Assembly (NCBI GenBank): GCA_963978545.1
Contig: OZ021722.1
Coordinates: 36,163,365-36,227,364 of the forward strand
DNA: 64,000 bases
DNA from: Linyphia triangularis
Lineage: Eukaryota; Arthropoda; Arachnida; Araneae; Linyphiidae
Direction: 5' to 3'
Position 1 is the first letter of the stretch. Every line of letters starts with the position of its first letter. A program made the position numbers and the translations under genes. Under the pieces are notes generated by a model. That model had not been told where the DNA came from, searched no databases, and saw only the letters and a program-made list of their open reading frames with translations. This document shows positions 18,666-29,554 of this stretch, in pieces.

Positions 18666-18814
18666 AGGTTCTACCGAGATTCGAACTCGGATCGCTGGAT
18701 TCAGAGTCCAGAGTGCTTACCATTACACCATAGAACTCAACTTTCCCACGCCTGGCATCGAACCCGGGCCACTTGGGTGAGAGCCAGGATTCCTAACCAC
18801 TAGACCACATGGGA
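18666..18814 (-). tRNA. Glu(CUC)-Gln(CUG) pair
   Basis: Gln 18666-18737, CUG A1. Glu 18743-18814, CUC weak. Confidence 0.7.
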
Positions 18815-18930
18815 CAATAAGACTACGCAATCAAACACTTTAGATATTTAATAAAATTTTAATGTCAACTATACGTAAAATTTTAAAAATCATCGCATAC
18901 ATGAGAGATATTAATTTAGAAAAAAAACTT

Positions 18931-19079
18931 AGGTTCCACCGATTTTCGAACTCGGATCGCTGGATTCAGAGTCCAGAGTGCTGACCATTACACCATAGAA
19001 CCCAATTTTCCCACGCCGGGAATCGAACCCGGGCCGCCTGGGTGAGAGCCAGGAATCCTAACCACTAGACCACGTGGGA
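18931..19079 (-). tRNA. Glu(CUC)-Gln(CUG) pair
   Basis: Gln 18931-19002, CUG with 53-61 broken (gattttcg). Glu 19008-19079, CUC intact. Confidence 0.8.
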
Positions 19080-19195
19080 CAGAATGCTTACGTAATCAAA
19101 TAAATTTTATATTTAATAAAATAATGAAGAAAATTATACAGAAACATTTTTTAATCCTTGACATACTCAAGGGTGAAATAATTGGAAAAAAACTT

Positions 19196-19344
19196 ACGTT
19201 CTACTGAAATATGAGCTGGTATTGCTGGATCAAGAGATAAGAGTGCTGACCATTACATCATGGAACTTAATTTTCCCTGGCAAGGAATCGAAAATTGGCA
19301 GCCTGGGTGAGATCTTGTACTCCTAACCCTATGACAAAAGATAC
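19196..19344 (-). pseudogene. Decayed Glu-Gln pair
   Basis: Subfamily b. Confidence 0.9.
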
Positions 19345-19462
19345 TCATGAGTTGCAATTTATCATCCTTTTGATTCAATAACTATATTGCGTAAAAAAAT
19401 ATATATATCCAAAAATATTTCATTCCAGATATATTTAGACATGATAGATTTAACAAAAAACT

Positions 19463-19611
19463 AGGTTCTACCGAGATTCGAACTCGGATCGCTGGATTCA
19501 AAGTCCAGAGTGCTAACCATTACACCATAGAACCCAAATTTCCCACACCGGGAATCGAACCCGGGCCGCCTGGGTGAAAGCCAGGAATCCTAACCACTAG
19601 ACCACATGGGA
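19463..19611 (-). tRNA. Glu(UUC)-Gln(UUG) pair
   Basis: Gln 19463-19534, UUG intact. Glu 19540-19611, UUC intact. Confidence 0.95.
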
Positions 19612-19727
19612 CAATAAGCCTACGCATTCAAACAATTTAGATATTTAATAAAATTATAAATTGGATTATACGTAAAATTTTAAAAATCATCGCATACGTG
19701 AGGGATATTAATTTAGAAAAAAAATTT

Positions 19728-19876
19728 AGGTTCTACCGAGATTCGAACTCGGATCGCTGGATTCAGAGTCCAGAGTGCTGACCATTACACCTTAGAAAAC
19801 AATTTTCCCAAGCCGGGAACCGAACCCGGGCCGCCTGGGTGAAAGCCAGGAATCCTAACCACTAGACCACATGGGA
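19728..19876 (-). tRNA. Glu(UUC)-Gln(CUG) pair
   Basis: Gln 19728-19799, CUG U1U2A8. Glu 19805-19876, UUC G58. Confidence 0.68.
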
Positions 19877-19991
19877 CAGAATGCCTACGTATTCAAATAA
19901 ATTTTATATTTAATAAAATAATGCAGAAAATTATACAGAAACATTTTTTAATCCTTGACATACTTAAACGTGAAATAATTGGGAAAAAATT

Positions 19992-20140
19992 ACGTTCAAC
20001 TGAAATTTGAGCTGGTATCGCTTTATCCAGAGACAAGAGTGCTGACCATTACATCATTGAACTTAATTTTCCCACGCAAGGAATCGAAAATTGGCAGCCT
20101 GGGTGATATGTAGTATTCCTAACCATATGACAAAATAGTC
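19992..20140 (-). pseudogene. Decayed Glu-Gln pair
   Basis: Subfamily a, after the cttaaacgtg spacer. Confidence 0.9.
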
Positions 20141-20257
20141 TAATGAATTGCATTTTATCATCCTTTTGATTCAATAACTATATTGCGTAAAAAATACATA
20201 TGTCCAAAAATATTTCATTCCAGATATATTTAGACATGATAGATTTAACAAAAAACT

Positions 20258-20406
20258 AGGTTCTACCGAGATTCGAACTCGGATCGCTGGATTCAAAGTC
20301 CAGAGTGCTAACCATTACACCATAGAACCCAAATTTCCCACACCGGGAATCGAACCCGGGCCGCCTGGGTGAAAGCCAGGAATATTAACCACTAGACCAC
20401 ATGGGA
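20258..20406 (-). tRNA. Glu(UUC)-Gln(UUG) pair
   Basis: Gln 20258-20329, UUG intact. Glu 20335-20406, UUC D-ATAT. Confidence 0.85.
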
Positions 20407-20522
20407 CAATAAGCCTACGCATTCAAACACTTTAGATATTTAATAAAATTATATAGTCAACTATATGTAAAATTTTAAAAATAATCGCGTACATGAGGGA
20501 TATTAATTTAGAAAAAAAACTT

Positions 20523-20671
20523 AGGTTCTACCGAGATTCGAACTCGGATCGCTGGAATCAGAGTCCAGAGTGCTTACCATTACACCATAGAACTCAACTT
20601 TCCCACGCCTGGCATCGAACCCGGGCCACTTGGGTGAGAGCCAGGATTCCTAACCACTAGACCACATGGGA
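20523..20671 (-). tRNA. Glu(CUC)-Gln(CUG) pair
   Basis: Gln 20523-20594, CUG A1 with an anticodon-stem change (ctggaatc) shared only with 32744. Glu 20600-20671, CUC weak. Confidence 0.67.
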
Positions 20672-20787
20672 CAATAAGACTACGCAATCAAACACTTTAG
20701 ATATTTAATAAAATTTTAATGTCAACTATACGTAAAATTTTAAAAATCATCGCATACATGAGAGATATTAATTTAGAAAAAAAACTT

Positions 20788-20936
20788 AGGTTCCACCGAT
20801 TTTCGAACTCGGATCGCTGGATTCAGAGTCCAGAGTGCTGACCATTACACCATAGAACCCAATTTTCCCACGCCGGGAATCGAACCCGGGCCGCCTGGGT
20901 GAGAGCCAGGAATCCTAACCACTAGACCACGTGGGA
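20788..20936 (-). tRNA. Glu(CUC)-Gln(CUG) pair
   Basis: Gln 20788-20859, CUG with 53-61 broken (gattttcg). Glu 20865-20936, CUC intact. Confidence 0.8.
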
Positions 20937-21053
20937 CAGAATGCTTACGTAATCAAATAAATTTTATATTTAATAAAATAATGAAGAAAATTATACAGAA
21001 ACATTTTATTAATCTTTGACATACTCAAGGGTGAAATAAGTGGAAAAAAACTT

Positions 21054-21202
21054 ACGTTCTACTGAAATATGAGCTGGTATTGCTGGATCAAGAGATAAGA
21101 GTGCTGACCATTACATCATGGAACTTAATTTTCCCTGGCAAGGAATCGAAAATTGGCAGCCTGGGTGAGATCTTGTACTCCTAACCCTATGACAAAAGAT
21201 AC
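21054..21202 (-). pseudogene. Decayed Glu-Gln pair
   Basis: Subfamily b. Confidence 0.9.
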
Positions 21203-21320
21203 TCATGAGTTGCAATTTATCATCCTTTTGATTCAATAACTATATTGCGTAAAAAAATATATATATCCAAAAATATTTCATTCCAGATATATTTAGACAT
21301 GATAGATTTAACAAAAAACT

Positions 21321-21469
21321 AGGTTCTACCGAGATTCGAACTCGGATCGCTGGATTCAAAGTCCAGAATGCTAACCATTACACCATAGAACCCAAATTTC
21401 CCACACCGGGAATCGAACCCGGGCCGCCTGGGTGAAAGCCAGGAATCCTAACCACTAGACCACATGGGA
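21321..21469 (-). tRNA. Glu(UUC)-Gln(UUG) pair
   Basis: Gln 21321-21392, UUG with agaatgc. Glu 21398-21469, UUC intact. Confidence 0.9.
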
Positions 21470-21585
21470 CAATAAGCCTACGCATTCAAACACTTTAGAT
21501 ATTTAATAAAATTATAAAGTCAACTATATGTAAAATTTTAAAAATAATCGCGTACATGAGGGATATTAATTTAGAAAAAAAACTT

Positions 21586-21734
21586 AGGTTCTACCGAGAT
21601 TCGAACTCGGATCGCTGGATTCAGAGTCCAGAGTGCTGACCATTACACCATAGAACCCAATTTTCCCACGCCGGGAATCGAACCTGGGCCGCCTGGGTGA
21701 AAGCCAGGAATAATAACCACTAGACCACATGGGA
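21586..21734 (-). tRNA. Glu(UUC)-Gln(CUG) pair
   Basis: Gln 21586-21657, CUG intact. Glu 21663-21734, UUC D-TTAT with cgaacctggg. Confidence 0.78.
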
Positions 21735-21849
21735 CAGAATGCCTACGTATTCAAATAAATTTTATATTTAATAAAATAATGCAGAAAATTATACAGAAAC
21801 ATTTTTTAATCCTTGACATACTCAAGGGTGAAATAATTGGAAAAAAATT

Positions 21850-21998
21850 ACGTTCAACTGAAATTTGAGCTGGTATCGCTTTATCCAGAGACAAGAGTGC
21901 TGACCATTACATCATTGAACTTAATTTTCCCACGCAAGGAATCAGAAATTGGCAGCCTGGGTGAGATCTAGTATTCCTAACCATATGACAAAATAGTC
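21850..21998 (-). pseudogene. Decayed Glu-Gln pair
   Basis: Subfamily a. Confidence 0.9.
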
Positions 21999-22117
21999 TA
22001 ATGAATTGCATTTTATCATCAATTTGATTCAATAACTATATTGCTTAAAAATATATATATATCCAAAAATATTTCATTTCTGATATATTTATGCATGATA
22101 AATTTAACAAAAACACT

Positions 22118-22266
22118 AGGTTCTAATGAGATTAGAAATCGGTTCGCCGGATTCAAAGTCTAGAGTGCTACCCATTACACGATAGAACCAATCTTTCCCA
22201 AGCTGGGAATCGAACCCGGGCCGCCTGGGTGAGAGCCAGGAATCCTAACCACTAGACCACGTGGGA
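22118..22266 (-). tRNA. Glu(CUC) with decayed Gln(UUG)
   Basis: Gln-like 22118-22189, UUG decayed. Glu 22195-22266, CUC with aagctggg. Confidence 0.73.
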
Positions 22267-22382
22267 CAGAATGCTTACGTATTCAAATAAATTTTATATT
22301 TAATAAAATAATGAAGAAAATTATACAGAAACATTTTATTAATCTTTGACATACTCAAGGGTGATATAATTGGAAAAAAATT

Positions 22383-22531
22383 ACGTTCAACTGAAATTTG
22401 AGCTGGTATCGCTTTATCCAGAGACAAGAGTGCTGACCATTACATCATTGAACTTAATTTTCCCACGCAAGGAATCGAAAATTGGCAGCCTGGGTGATAT
22501 GTAGTATTCCTAACCATATGACAAAATAGTC
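22383..22531 (-). pseudogene. Decayed Glu-Gln pair
   Basis: Subfamily a. Confidence 0.9.
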
Positions 22532-22648
22532 TAATGAATTGCATTTTATCATCCTTTTGATTCAATAACTATATTGCGTAAAAAATACATATGTCCAAAA
22601 ATATTTCATTCCAGATATATTTAGACATGATAGATTTAACAAAAAACT

Positions 22649-22797
22649 AGGTTCTACCGAGATTCGAACTCGGATCGCTGGATTCAAAGTCCAGAGTGCT
22701 AACCATTACACCATAGAACCCAAATTTCCCACACCGGGAATCGAACCCGGGCCGCCTGGGTGAAAGCCAGGAATATTAACCACTAGACCACATGGGA
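22649..22797 (-). tRNA. Glu(UUC)-Gln(UUG) pair
   Basis: Gln 22649-22720, UUG intact. Glu 22726-22797, UUC D-ATAT. Confidence 0.85.
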
Positions 22798-22913
22798 CAA
22801 TAAGCCTACGCATTCAAACACTTTAGATATTTAATAAAATTATATAGTCAACTATATGTAAAATTTTAAAAATAATCGCGTACATGAGGGATATTAATTT
22901 AGAAAAAAAACTT

Positions 22914-23062
22914 AGGTTCTACCGAGATTCGAACTCGGATCGCTGGATTCAGAGTCCAGAGTGCTTACCATTACACCATAGAACTCAACTTTCCCACGCC
23001 TGGCATCGAACCCGGGCCACTTGGGTGAGAGCCAGGATTCCTAACCACTAGACCACATGGGA
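22914..23062 (-). tRNA. Glu(CUC)-Gln(CUG) pair
   Basis: Gln 22914-22985, CUG A1. Glu 22991-23062, CUC weak. Confidence 0.7.
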
Positions 23063-23178
23063 CAATAAGACTACGCAATCAAACACTTTAGATATTTAAT
23101 AAAATTTTAATGTCAACTATACGTAAAATTTTAAAAATCATCGCATACATGAGAGATATTAATTTAGAAAAAAAACTT

Positions 23179-23327
23179 AGGTTCCACCGAGATTCGAACT
23201 CGGATCGCTGGATTCAGAGTCCAGAGTGCTGACCATTACACCATAGAACCCAATTTTCCCACGCCGGGAATCGAACCCGGGCCGCCTGGGTGAGAGCCAG
23301 GAATCCTAACCACTAGACCACGTGGGA
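23179..23327 (-). tRNA. Glu(CUC)-Gln(CUG) pair
   Basis: Gln 23179-23250, CUG intact. Glu 23256-23327, CUC intact. Confidence 0.95.
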
Positions 23328-23443
23328 CAGAATGCTTACGTAATCAAATAAATTTTATATTTAATAAAATAATGAAGAAAATTATACAGAAACATTTTTT
23401 AATCCTTGACATACTCAAGGGTGAAATAATTGGAAAAAAACTT

Positions 23444-23592
23444 ACGTTCTACTGAAATATGAGCTGGTATTGCTGGATCAAGAGATAAGAGTGCTGACCA
23501 TTACATCATGGAACTTAATTTTCCCTGGCAAGGAATCGAAAATTGGCAGCCTGGGTGAGATCTTGTACTCCTAACCCTATGACAAAAGATAC
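23444..23592 (-). pseudogene. Decayed Glu-Gln pair
   Basis: Subfamily b. Confidence 0.9.
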
Positions 23593-23710
23593 TCATGAGT
23601 TGCAATTTATCATCCTTTTGATTCAATAACTATATTGCGTAAAAAAATATATATATCCAAAAATATTTCATTCCAGATATATTTAGACATGATAGATTTA
23701 ACAAAAAACT

Positions 23711-23859
23711 AGGTTCTACCGAGATTCGAACTCGGATCGCTGGATTCAAAGTCCAGAGTGCTAACCATTACACCATAGAACCCAAATTTCCCACACCGGG
23801 AATCGAACCCGGGCCGCCTGGGTGAAAGCCAGGAATCCTAACCACTAGACCACATGGGA
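23711..23859 (-). tRNA. Glu(UUC)-Gln(UUG) pair
   Basis: Gln 23711-23782, UUG intact. Glu 23788-23859, UUC intact. Confidence 0.95.
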
Positions 23860-23976
23860 CAATAAGCCTACGCATTCAAACAATTTAGATATTTAATAAA
23901 ATTATAAATTGAATTATACGTAAAATTTTAAAAATCATCGCATACATGAGGGATATTAATTTAGAAAAAAAAATTT

Positions 23977-24125
23977 AGGTTCTACTGAGATTCGAACTCG
24001 GATCGCTGGATTCAGAGTACAGAGTGCTGACCATTACACCTTAGAACACAATTTTCCCAAGCCGGGAATCGAACCCGGGCCGCCTGGGTGAAAGCCATGA
24101 ATAATAACCACTAGACCACATGGGA
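23977..24125 (-). tRNA. Glu(UUC)-Gln(CUG) pair
   Basis: Gln 23977-24048, CUG U1A8 with gtacagag. Glu 24054-24125, UUC D-TTAT/A28. Confidence 0.64.
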
Positions 24126-24241
24126 CAGAATGCCTACGTATTCAAATAAATTTTATATTTAATAAAATAATGCAGAAAATTATACAGAAACATTTTTTAA
24201 TCCTTGACATACTCAAGGGTGAAATAATTGGAAAAAAATTT

Positions 24242-24390
24242 ACGTTCTACTGAAATTTTAGCTGGTATCGCTGGATCCAGAGACAAGAGTGCTGACCATT
24301 ACATCATTGAACTTAATTTTCCAAAGCAAGGAATCAGAAATTGGCAGCCTGGGTGAGATCTAATACTCCTAACCATATGACAAAATAGTC
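24242..24390 (-). pseudogene. Decayed Glu-Gln pair
   Basis: Subfamily c. Confidence 0.9.
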
Positions 24391-24508
24391 TAATGAATTG
24401 CATTTTATCATCCTTTTGATTCAATAACTATATTGCGTAAAAAATACATATGTCCAAAAACATTTCATTCTAGATATATTTATACATGATAGATTTAACA
24501 AAAAGACG

Positions 24509-24657
24509 AGGTTCTACCGAGATTCGAAATCGGATCGCTGGATTCAAGGTCCAGAGTGCTAACCATTACACGATAAAACCAATTTTTCCCACGCCGGGAA
24601 TCGAACCCGGGCCGCCTGGGTGAAAGCCAGGAATCCTAACCACTAGACCACATGGGA
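24509..24657 (-). tRNA. Glu(UUC)-Gln(UUG) pair
   Basis: Gln 24509-24580, UUG C33. Glu 24586-24657, UUC intact. Confidence 0.76.
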
Positions 24658-24773
24658 CAATAAGCCTACGCATTCAAACACTTTAGATATTTAATAAAAT
24701 TATAAATTGAATTATACGTAAAATTTTAAAAATCATCGCATACATGAGGGATATTAATTTAGAAAAAAAAATT

Positions 24774-24922
24774 AGGTTCTACCGAGATTCGAACTCGGAT
24801 CGCTGGATTCAGAGTCCAGAGTGCTGACCATTACACCTTAGAACACAATTTTCCCAAGCCGGGAATCGAACCCGGGCCGCCTGGGTGAAAGCCAGGAATC
24901 CTAACCACTAGACCACATGGGA
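24774..24922 (-). tRNA. Glu(UUC)-Gln(CUG) pair
   Basis: Gln 24774-24845, CUG U1A8. Glu 24851-24922, UUC intact. Confidence 0.8.
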
Positions 24923-25038
24923 CAATAAGCCTACGCATTCAAACACTTTAGATATTTAATAAAATTATAAATTGAATTATACGTAAAATTTTAAAAATCA
25001 TCGCATACATGAGGGATATTAATTTAGAAAAAAAATTT

Positions 25039-25187
25039 AGGTTCTACCGAGATTCGAACTCGGATCGCTGGATTCAGAGTCCAGAGTGCTGACCATTACA
25101 CCTTAGAACACAATTTTCCCAAGTCGGGAATCGAACCCGGGCCGCCTGGGTGAAAGCCATGAATAATAACCACTAGACCACATGGGA
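25039..25187 (-). tRNA. Glu(UUC)-Gln(CUG) pair
   Basis: Gln 25039-25110, CUG U1A8. Glu 25116-25187, UUC D-TTAT/A28 with agtcggg. Confidence 0.65.
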
Positions 25188-25302
25188 CAGAATGCCTACG
25201 TATTAAAATAAATTTTATATTTAATAAAATAATGCAGAAAATTATACAGAAACATTTTTTAATCCTTGACATACTCAAGGGTGAAATAATTGGAAAAAAA
25301 TT

Positions 25303-25451
25303 ACGTTCAACTGAAATTTGAGCTGGTATCGCTTTATAAAGAGACAAGAGTGCTGACCATTACATCATTGAACTTAATTTTCCCACGCAAGGAATCGAAA
25401 ATTAGCAGCCTGGGTGAGATCTAGTATTCCTAACTATATGACAAAATAGTC
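25303..25451 (-). pseudogene. Decayed Glu-Gln pair
   Basis: Subfamily a, with ctttataaagag in the anticodon region. Confidence 0.9.
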
Positions 25452-25568
25452 TAATGAATTGCATTTTATCATCAATTTGATTCAATAACTATATTGCTTA
25501 AAAAATATATATATCCAAAAATATTTCATTCCAGATATATTTAGACATGATAGATTTAACAAAAAACT

Positions 25569-25640
25569 AGGTTCTACCGAGATTCGAACTCGGATCGCTG
25601 GATTCAGAGTCCAGAGTGCTGACCATTACACCATAGAACC
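25569..25640 (-). tRNA. tRNA-Gln(CUG), intact prototype
   Basis: Delivers glutamine to CAG. 72 nt, all stems paired: acceptor GGTTCTA/TAGAACC, anticodon stem CTGGA/TCCAG with loop CTCTGAA (anticodon at 25605-25607), T arm CCGAG/CTCGG. It differs from the UUG gene mainly at base 34 and in the D loop (GGTCAGC for GGTTAGC). About 39 monomers carry CUG of this body, some with a broken 53-61 pair or altered stems. Confidence 0.97.
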
Positions 25641-25645
25641 CAATT

Positions 25646-25717
25646 TTCCCACGCCGGGAATCGAACCCGGGCCGCCTGGGTGAGAGCCAGGAATCCTAAC
25701 CACTAGACCACGTGGGA
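25646..25717 (-). tRNA. tRNA-Glu(CUC), intact prototype
   Basis: Delivers glutamate to GAG. 72 nt with anticodon loop CTCTCAC (anticodon at 25682-25684). The acceptor TCCCACG/CGTGGGA is fully Watson-Crick: C6 (giving a CACGTG motif on the DNA) restores the pair that is a U6.G67 wobble in the UUC gene. CUC monomers are followed upstream by a type B spacer with aatgcttacgtaatc. Confidence 0.97.
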
Positions 25718-25834
25718 CAGAATGCTTACGTAATCAAATAAATTTTATATTTAATAAAATAATGAAGAAAATTATACAGAAACATTTTATTAATCTTTGA
25801 CATACTCAAGGGTGAAATAATTGGAAAAAAACTT

Positions 25835-25983
25835 ACGTTCTACTGAAATATGAGCTGGTATTGCTGGATCAAGAGATAAGAGTGCTGACCATTACATCAT
25901 TGAACTTAATTTTCCCTCGCAAGGAATCGAAAATTGGCAGCCTGGGTGAGATCTTGTACTCCTAACCCTAAGACAAAAGATAC
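25835..25983 (-). pseudogene. Decayed Glu-Gln pair
   Basis: Subfamily b (ccctaagac). Confidence 0.9.
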
Positions 25984-26101
25984 TCATGAGTTGCAATTTA
26001 TCATCCTTTTGATTCAATAACTATATTGCGTAAAAAAATATATATATCCAAAAATATTTCATTCCAGATATATTTAGACATGATAGATTTAACAAAAAAC
26101 T

Positions 26102-26250
26102 AGGTTCTACCGAGATTCGAACTCGGATCGCTGGATTCAAAGTCCAGAGTGCTAACCATTACACCATAGAACCCAAATTTCCCACACCGGGAATCGAACC
26201 CGGGCCGCCTGGGTGAAAGCCAGGAATCCTAACCACTAGACCACATGGGA
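26102..26250 (-). tRNA. Glu(UUC)-Gln(UUG) pair
   Basis: Gln 26102-26173, UUG intact. Glu 26179-26250, UUC intact. Confidence 0.95.
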
Positions 26251-26367
26251 CAATAAGCCTACGCATTCAAACAATTTAGATATTTAATAAAATTATAAAT
26301 TGAATTATACGTAAAATTTTAAAAATCATCGCATACATGAGGGATATTAATTTAGAAAAAAAAATTT

Positions 26368-26516
26368 AGGTTCTACTGAGATTCGAACTCGGATCGCTGG
26401 ATTCAGAGTACAGAGTGCTGACCATTACACCTTAGAACACAATTTTCCCAAGCCGGGAATCGAACCCGGGCCGCCTGGGTGAAAGCCATGAATAATAACC
26501 ACTAGACCACATGGGA
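26368..26516 (-). tRNA. Glu(UUC)-Gln(CUG) pair
   Basis: Gln 26368-26439, CUG U1A8 with gtacagag. Glu 26445-26516, UUC D-TTAT/A28. Confidence 0.64.
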
Positions 26517-26632
26517 CAGAATGCCTACGTATTCAAATAAATTTTATATTTAATAAAATAATGCAGAAAATTATACAGAAACATTTTTTAATCCTTGACA
26601 TACTCAAGGGTGAAATAATTGGAAAAAAATTT

Positions 26633-26781
26633 ACGTTCTACTGAAATTTTAGCTGGTATCGCTGGATCCAGAGACATGAGTGCTGACCATTACATCATTG
26701 AACTTAATTTTCCAAAGCAAGGAATCAGAAATTGGCAGCCTGGGTGAGATCTAATACTCCTAACCATATGACAAAATAGTC
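26633..26781 (-). pseudogene. Decayed Glu-Gln pair
   Basis: Subfamily c (gacatgagtg change). Confidence 0.9.
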
Positions 26782-26899
26782 TAATGAATTGCATTTTATC
26801 ATCCTTTTGATTCAATAACTATATTGCGTAAAAAATACATATGTCCAAAAACATTTCATTCTAGATATATTTATACATGATAGATTTAACAAAAAGACG

Positions 26900-27048
26900 A
26901 GGTTCTACCGAGATTCGAAATCGGATCGCTGGATTCAAGGTCCAGAGTGCTAACCATTACACGATAAAACCAATTTTTCCCACGCCGGGAATCGAACCCG
27001 GGCCGCCTGGGTGAAAGCCAGGAATCCTAACCACTAGACCACATGGGA
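26900..27048 (-). tRNA. Glu(UUC)-Gln(UUG) pair
   Basis: Gln 26900-26971, UUG C33. Glu 26977-27048, UUC intact. Confidence 0.76.
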
Positions 27049-27164
27049 CAATAAGCCTACGCATTCAAACACTTTAGATATTTAATAAAATTATAAATTG
27101 AATTATACGTAAAATTTTAAAAATCATCGCATACATGAGGGATATTAATTTAGAAAAAAAAATT

Positions 27165-27313
27165 AGGTTCTACCGAGATTCGAACTCGGATCGCTGGATT
27201 CAGAGTCCAGAGTGCTGACCATTACACCTTAGAACACAATTTTCCCAAGCCGGGAATCGAACCCGGGCCGCCTGGGTGAAAGCCAGGAATCCTAACCACT
27301 AGACCACATGGGA
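27165..27313 (-). tRNA. Glu(UUC)-Gln(CUG) pair
   Basis: Gln 27165-27236, CUG U1A8. Glu 27242-27313, UUC intact. Confidence 0.8.
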
Positions 27314-27429
27314 CAATAAGCCTACGCATTCAAACACTTTAGATATTTAATAAAATTATAAATTGAATTATACGTAAAATTTTAAAAATCATCGCATACA
27401 TGAGGGATATTAATTTAGAAAAAAAATTT

Positions 27430-27578
27430 AGGTTCTACCGAGATTCGAACTCGGATCGCTGGATTCAGAGTCCAGAGTGCTGACCATTACACCTTAGAAC
27501 ACAATTTTCCCAAGTCGGGAATCGAACCCGGGCCGCCTGGGTGAAAGCCATGAATAATAACCACTAGACCACATGGGA
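27430..27578 (-). tRNA. Glu(UUC)-Gln(CUG) pair
   Basis: Gln 27430-27501, CUG U1A8. Glu 27507-27578, UUC D-TTAT/A28 with agtcggg. Confidence 0.65.
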
Positions 27579-27693
27579 CAGAATGCCTACGTATTAAAAT
27601 AAATTTTATATTTAATAAAATAATGCAGAAAATTATACAGAAACATTTTTTAATCCTTGACATACTCAAGGGTGAAATAATTGGAAAAAAATT

Positions 27694-27842
27694 ACGTTCA
27701 ACTGAAATTTGAGCTGGTATCGCTTTATCCAGAGACAAGAGTGCTGACCATTACATCATTGAACTTAATTTTCCCACGCAAGGAATCGAAAATTAGCAGC
27801 CTGGGTGAGATCTAGTATTCCTAACCATATGACAAAATAGTC
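27694..27842 (-). pseudogene. Decayed Glu-Gln pair
   Basis: Subfamily a. Confidence 0.9.
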
Positions 27843-27959
27843 TAATGAATTGCATTTTATCATCAATTTGATTCAATAACTATATTGCTTAAAAAATATA
27901 TATATCCAAAAATATTTCATTCCAGATATATTTAGACATGATAGATTTAACAAAAAACT

Positions 27960-28108
27960 AGGTTCTACCGAGATTCGAACTCGGATCGCTGGATTCAGAG
28001 TCCAGAGTGCTGACCATTACACCATAGAACCCAATTTTCCCACGCCGGGAATCGAACCCGGGCCGCCTGGGTGAGAGCCAGGAATCCTAACCACTAGACC
28101 ACGTGGGA
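27960..28108 (-). tRNA. Glu(CUC)-Gln(CUG) pair
   Basis: Gln 27960-28031, CUG intact. Glu 28037-28108, CUC intact. Confidence 0.95.
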
Positions 28109-28225
28109 CAGAATGCTTACGTAATCAAATAAATTTTATATTTAATAAAATAATGAAGAAAATTATACAGAAACATTTTATTAATCTTTGACATACTCAA
28201 GGGTGAAATAATTGGAAAAAAACTT

Positions 28226-28374
28226 ACGTTCTACTGAAATATGAGCTGGTATTGCTGGATCAAGAGATAAGAGTGCTGACCATTACATCATTGAACTTAA
28301 TTTTCCCTCGCAAGGAATCGAAAATTGGCAGCCTGGGTGAGATCTTGTACTCCTAACCCTAAGACAAAAGATAC
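28226..28374 (-). pseudogene. Decayed Glu-Gln pair
   Basis: Subfamily b (ccctaagac). Confidence 0.9.
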
Positions 28375-28492
28375 TCATGAGTTGCAATTTATCATCCTTT
28401 TGATTCAATAACTATATTGCGTAAAAAAATATATATATCCAAAAATATTTCATTCCAGATATATTTAGACATGATAGATTTAACAAAAAACT

Positions 28493-28641
28493 AGGTTCTA
28501 CCGAGATTCGAACTCGGATCGCTGGATTCAAAGTCCAGAGTGCTAACCATTACACCATAGAACCCAAATTTCCCACACCGGGAATCGAACCCGGGCCGCC
28601 TGGGTGAAAGCCAGGAATCCTAACCACTAGACCACATGGGA
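28493..28641 (-). tRNA. Glu(UUC)-Gln(UUG) pair
   Basis: Gln 28493-28564, UUG intact. Glu 28570-28641, UUC intact. Confidence 0.95.
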
Positions 28642-28758
28642 CAATAAGCCTACGCATTCAAACAATTTAGATATTTAATAAAATTATAAATTGAATTATA
28701 CGTAAAATTTTAAAAATCATCGCATACATGAGGGATATTAATTTAGAAAAAAAAATTT

Positions 28759-28907
28759 AGGTTCTACTGAGATTCGAACTCGGATCGCTGGATTCAGAGT
28801 ACAGAGTGCTGACCATTACACCTTAGAACACAATTTTCCCAAGCCGGGAATCGAACCCGGGCCGCCTGGGTGAAAGCCATGAATAATAACCACTAGACCA
28901 CATGGGA
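28759..28907 (-). tRNA. Glu(UUC)-Gln(CUG) pair
   Basis: Gln 28759-28830, CUG U1A8 with gtacagag. Glu 28836-28907, UUC D-TTAT/A28. Confidence 0.64.
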
Positions 28908-29022
28908 CAGAATGCCTCCGTATTCAAATAAATTTTATATTTAATAAAATAATGCAGAAAATTATACAGAAACATTTTTTAATCCTTGACATACTCAAGG
29001 GTGAAATAATTGGAAAAAAATT

Positions 29023-29171
29023 ACGTTCAACTGAAATTTGAGCTGGTATCGCTTTATCCAGAGACAAGAGTGCTGACCATTACATCATTGAACTTAATTT
29101 TCCCACGCAAGGAATCAGAAATTGGCAGCCTGGGTGAGATCTAGTATTCCTAACCATATGACAAAATAGTC
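29023..29171 (-). pseudogene. Decayed Glu-Gln pair
   Basis: Subfamily a. Confidence 0.9.
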
Positions 29172-29290
29172 TAATGAATTGCATTTTATCATCAATTTGA
29201 TTCAATAACTATATTGCTTAAAAATATATATATATCCAAAAATATTTCATTTCTGATATATTTATGCATGATAAATTTAACAAAAACACT

Positions 29291-29439
29291 AGGTTCTAAT
29301 GAGATTAGAAATCGGTTCGCCGGATTCAAAGTCTAGAGTGCTACCCATTACACGATAGAACCAATCTTTCCCACGCCGGGAATCGAACCCGGGCCGCCTG
29401 GGTGAGAGCCAGGAATCCTAACCACTAGACCACGTGGGA
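29291..29439 (-). tRNA. Glu(CUC) with decayed Gln(UUG)
   Basis: Gln-like 29291-29362, UUG decayed. Glu 29368-29439, CUC intact. Confidence 0.77.
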
Positions 29440-29554
29440 CAGAATGCTTACGTAATCAAATAAATTTTATATTTAATAAAATAATGCAGAAAATTATACA
29501 GAAACATTTTTTAATCCTTGACATACTTAAACGTGAAATAATTGGGAAAAAATT

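Larger units (their letters stand above)
20523..27090 (-). repeat. ~6.6 kb segment repeated at 32744, offset 12,221 bp
   Basis: About 25 monomers recur in identical order at 32744-39311, sharing rare marks: ctggaatc, cgaacctggg, gtggaaaaaaac before a psi unit, and a decayed UUG Gln. The pair following the segment differs in the two copies. Limits were read by eye. Confidence 0.85.
23711..28492 (-). repeat. Nine-monomer repeat, 2391 bp, two tandem copies
   Basis: Copies start at 23711 and 26102 with the same monomer order: UUG/UUC, CUG U1A8, psi c, UUG C33, CUG U1A8, CUG U1A8, psi a, CUG/CUC, psi b. The first two monomers of a third copy start at 28493, then the order changes. A copy also lies at 35932-38322, followed by a partial copy. 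Confidence 0.88.

Noticed and set aside
25096..25347. Minus-strand 83-codon ORF with a GFHPGGPGSIP motif (also at 27487, 37317, 47676 and others)
   Set aside because: It reads through a Glu gene and spacer into a psi unit. The motif is the sense translation of tRNA-Glu, a known source of false protein calls.
25700..25720. CACGTG E-box as a transcription-factor site
   Set aside because: It arises from the first bases of the CUC Glu acceptor stem, explained by tRNA pairing; no independent evidence for a factor site.
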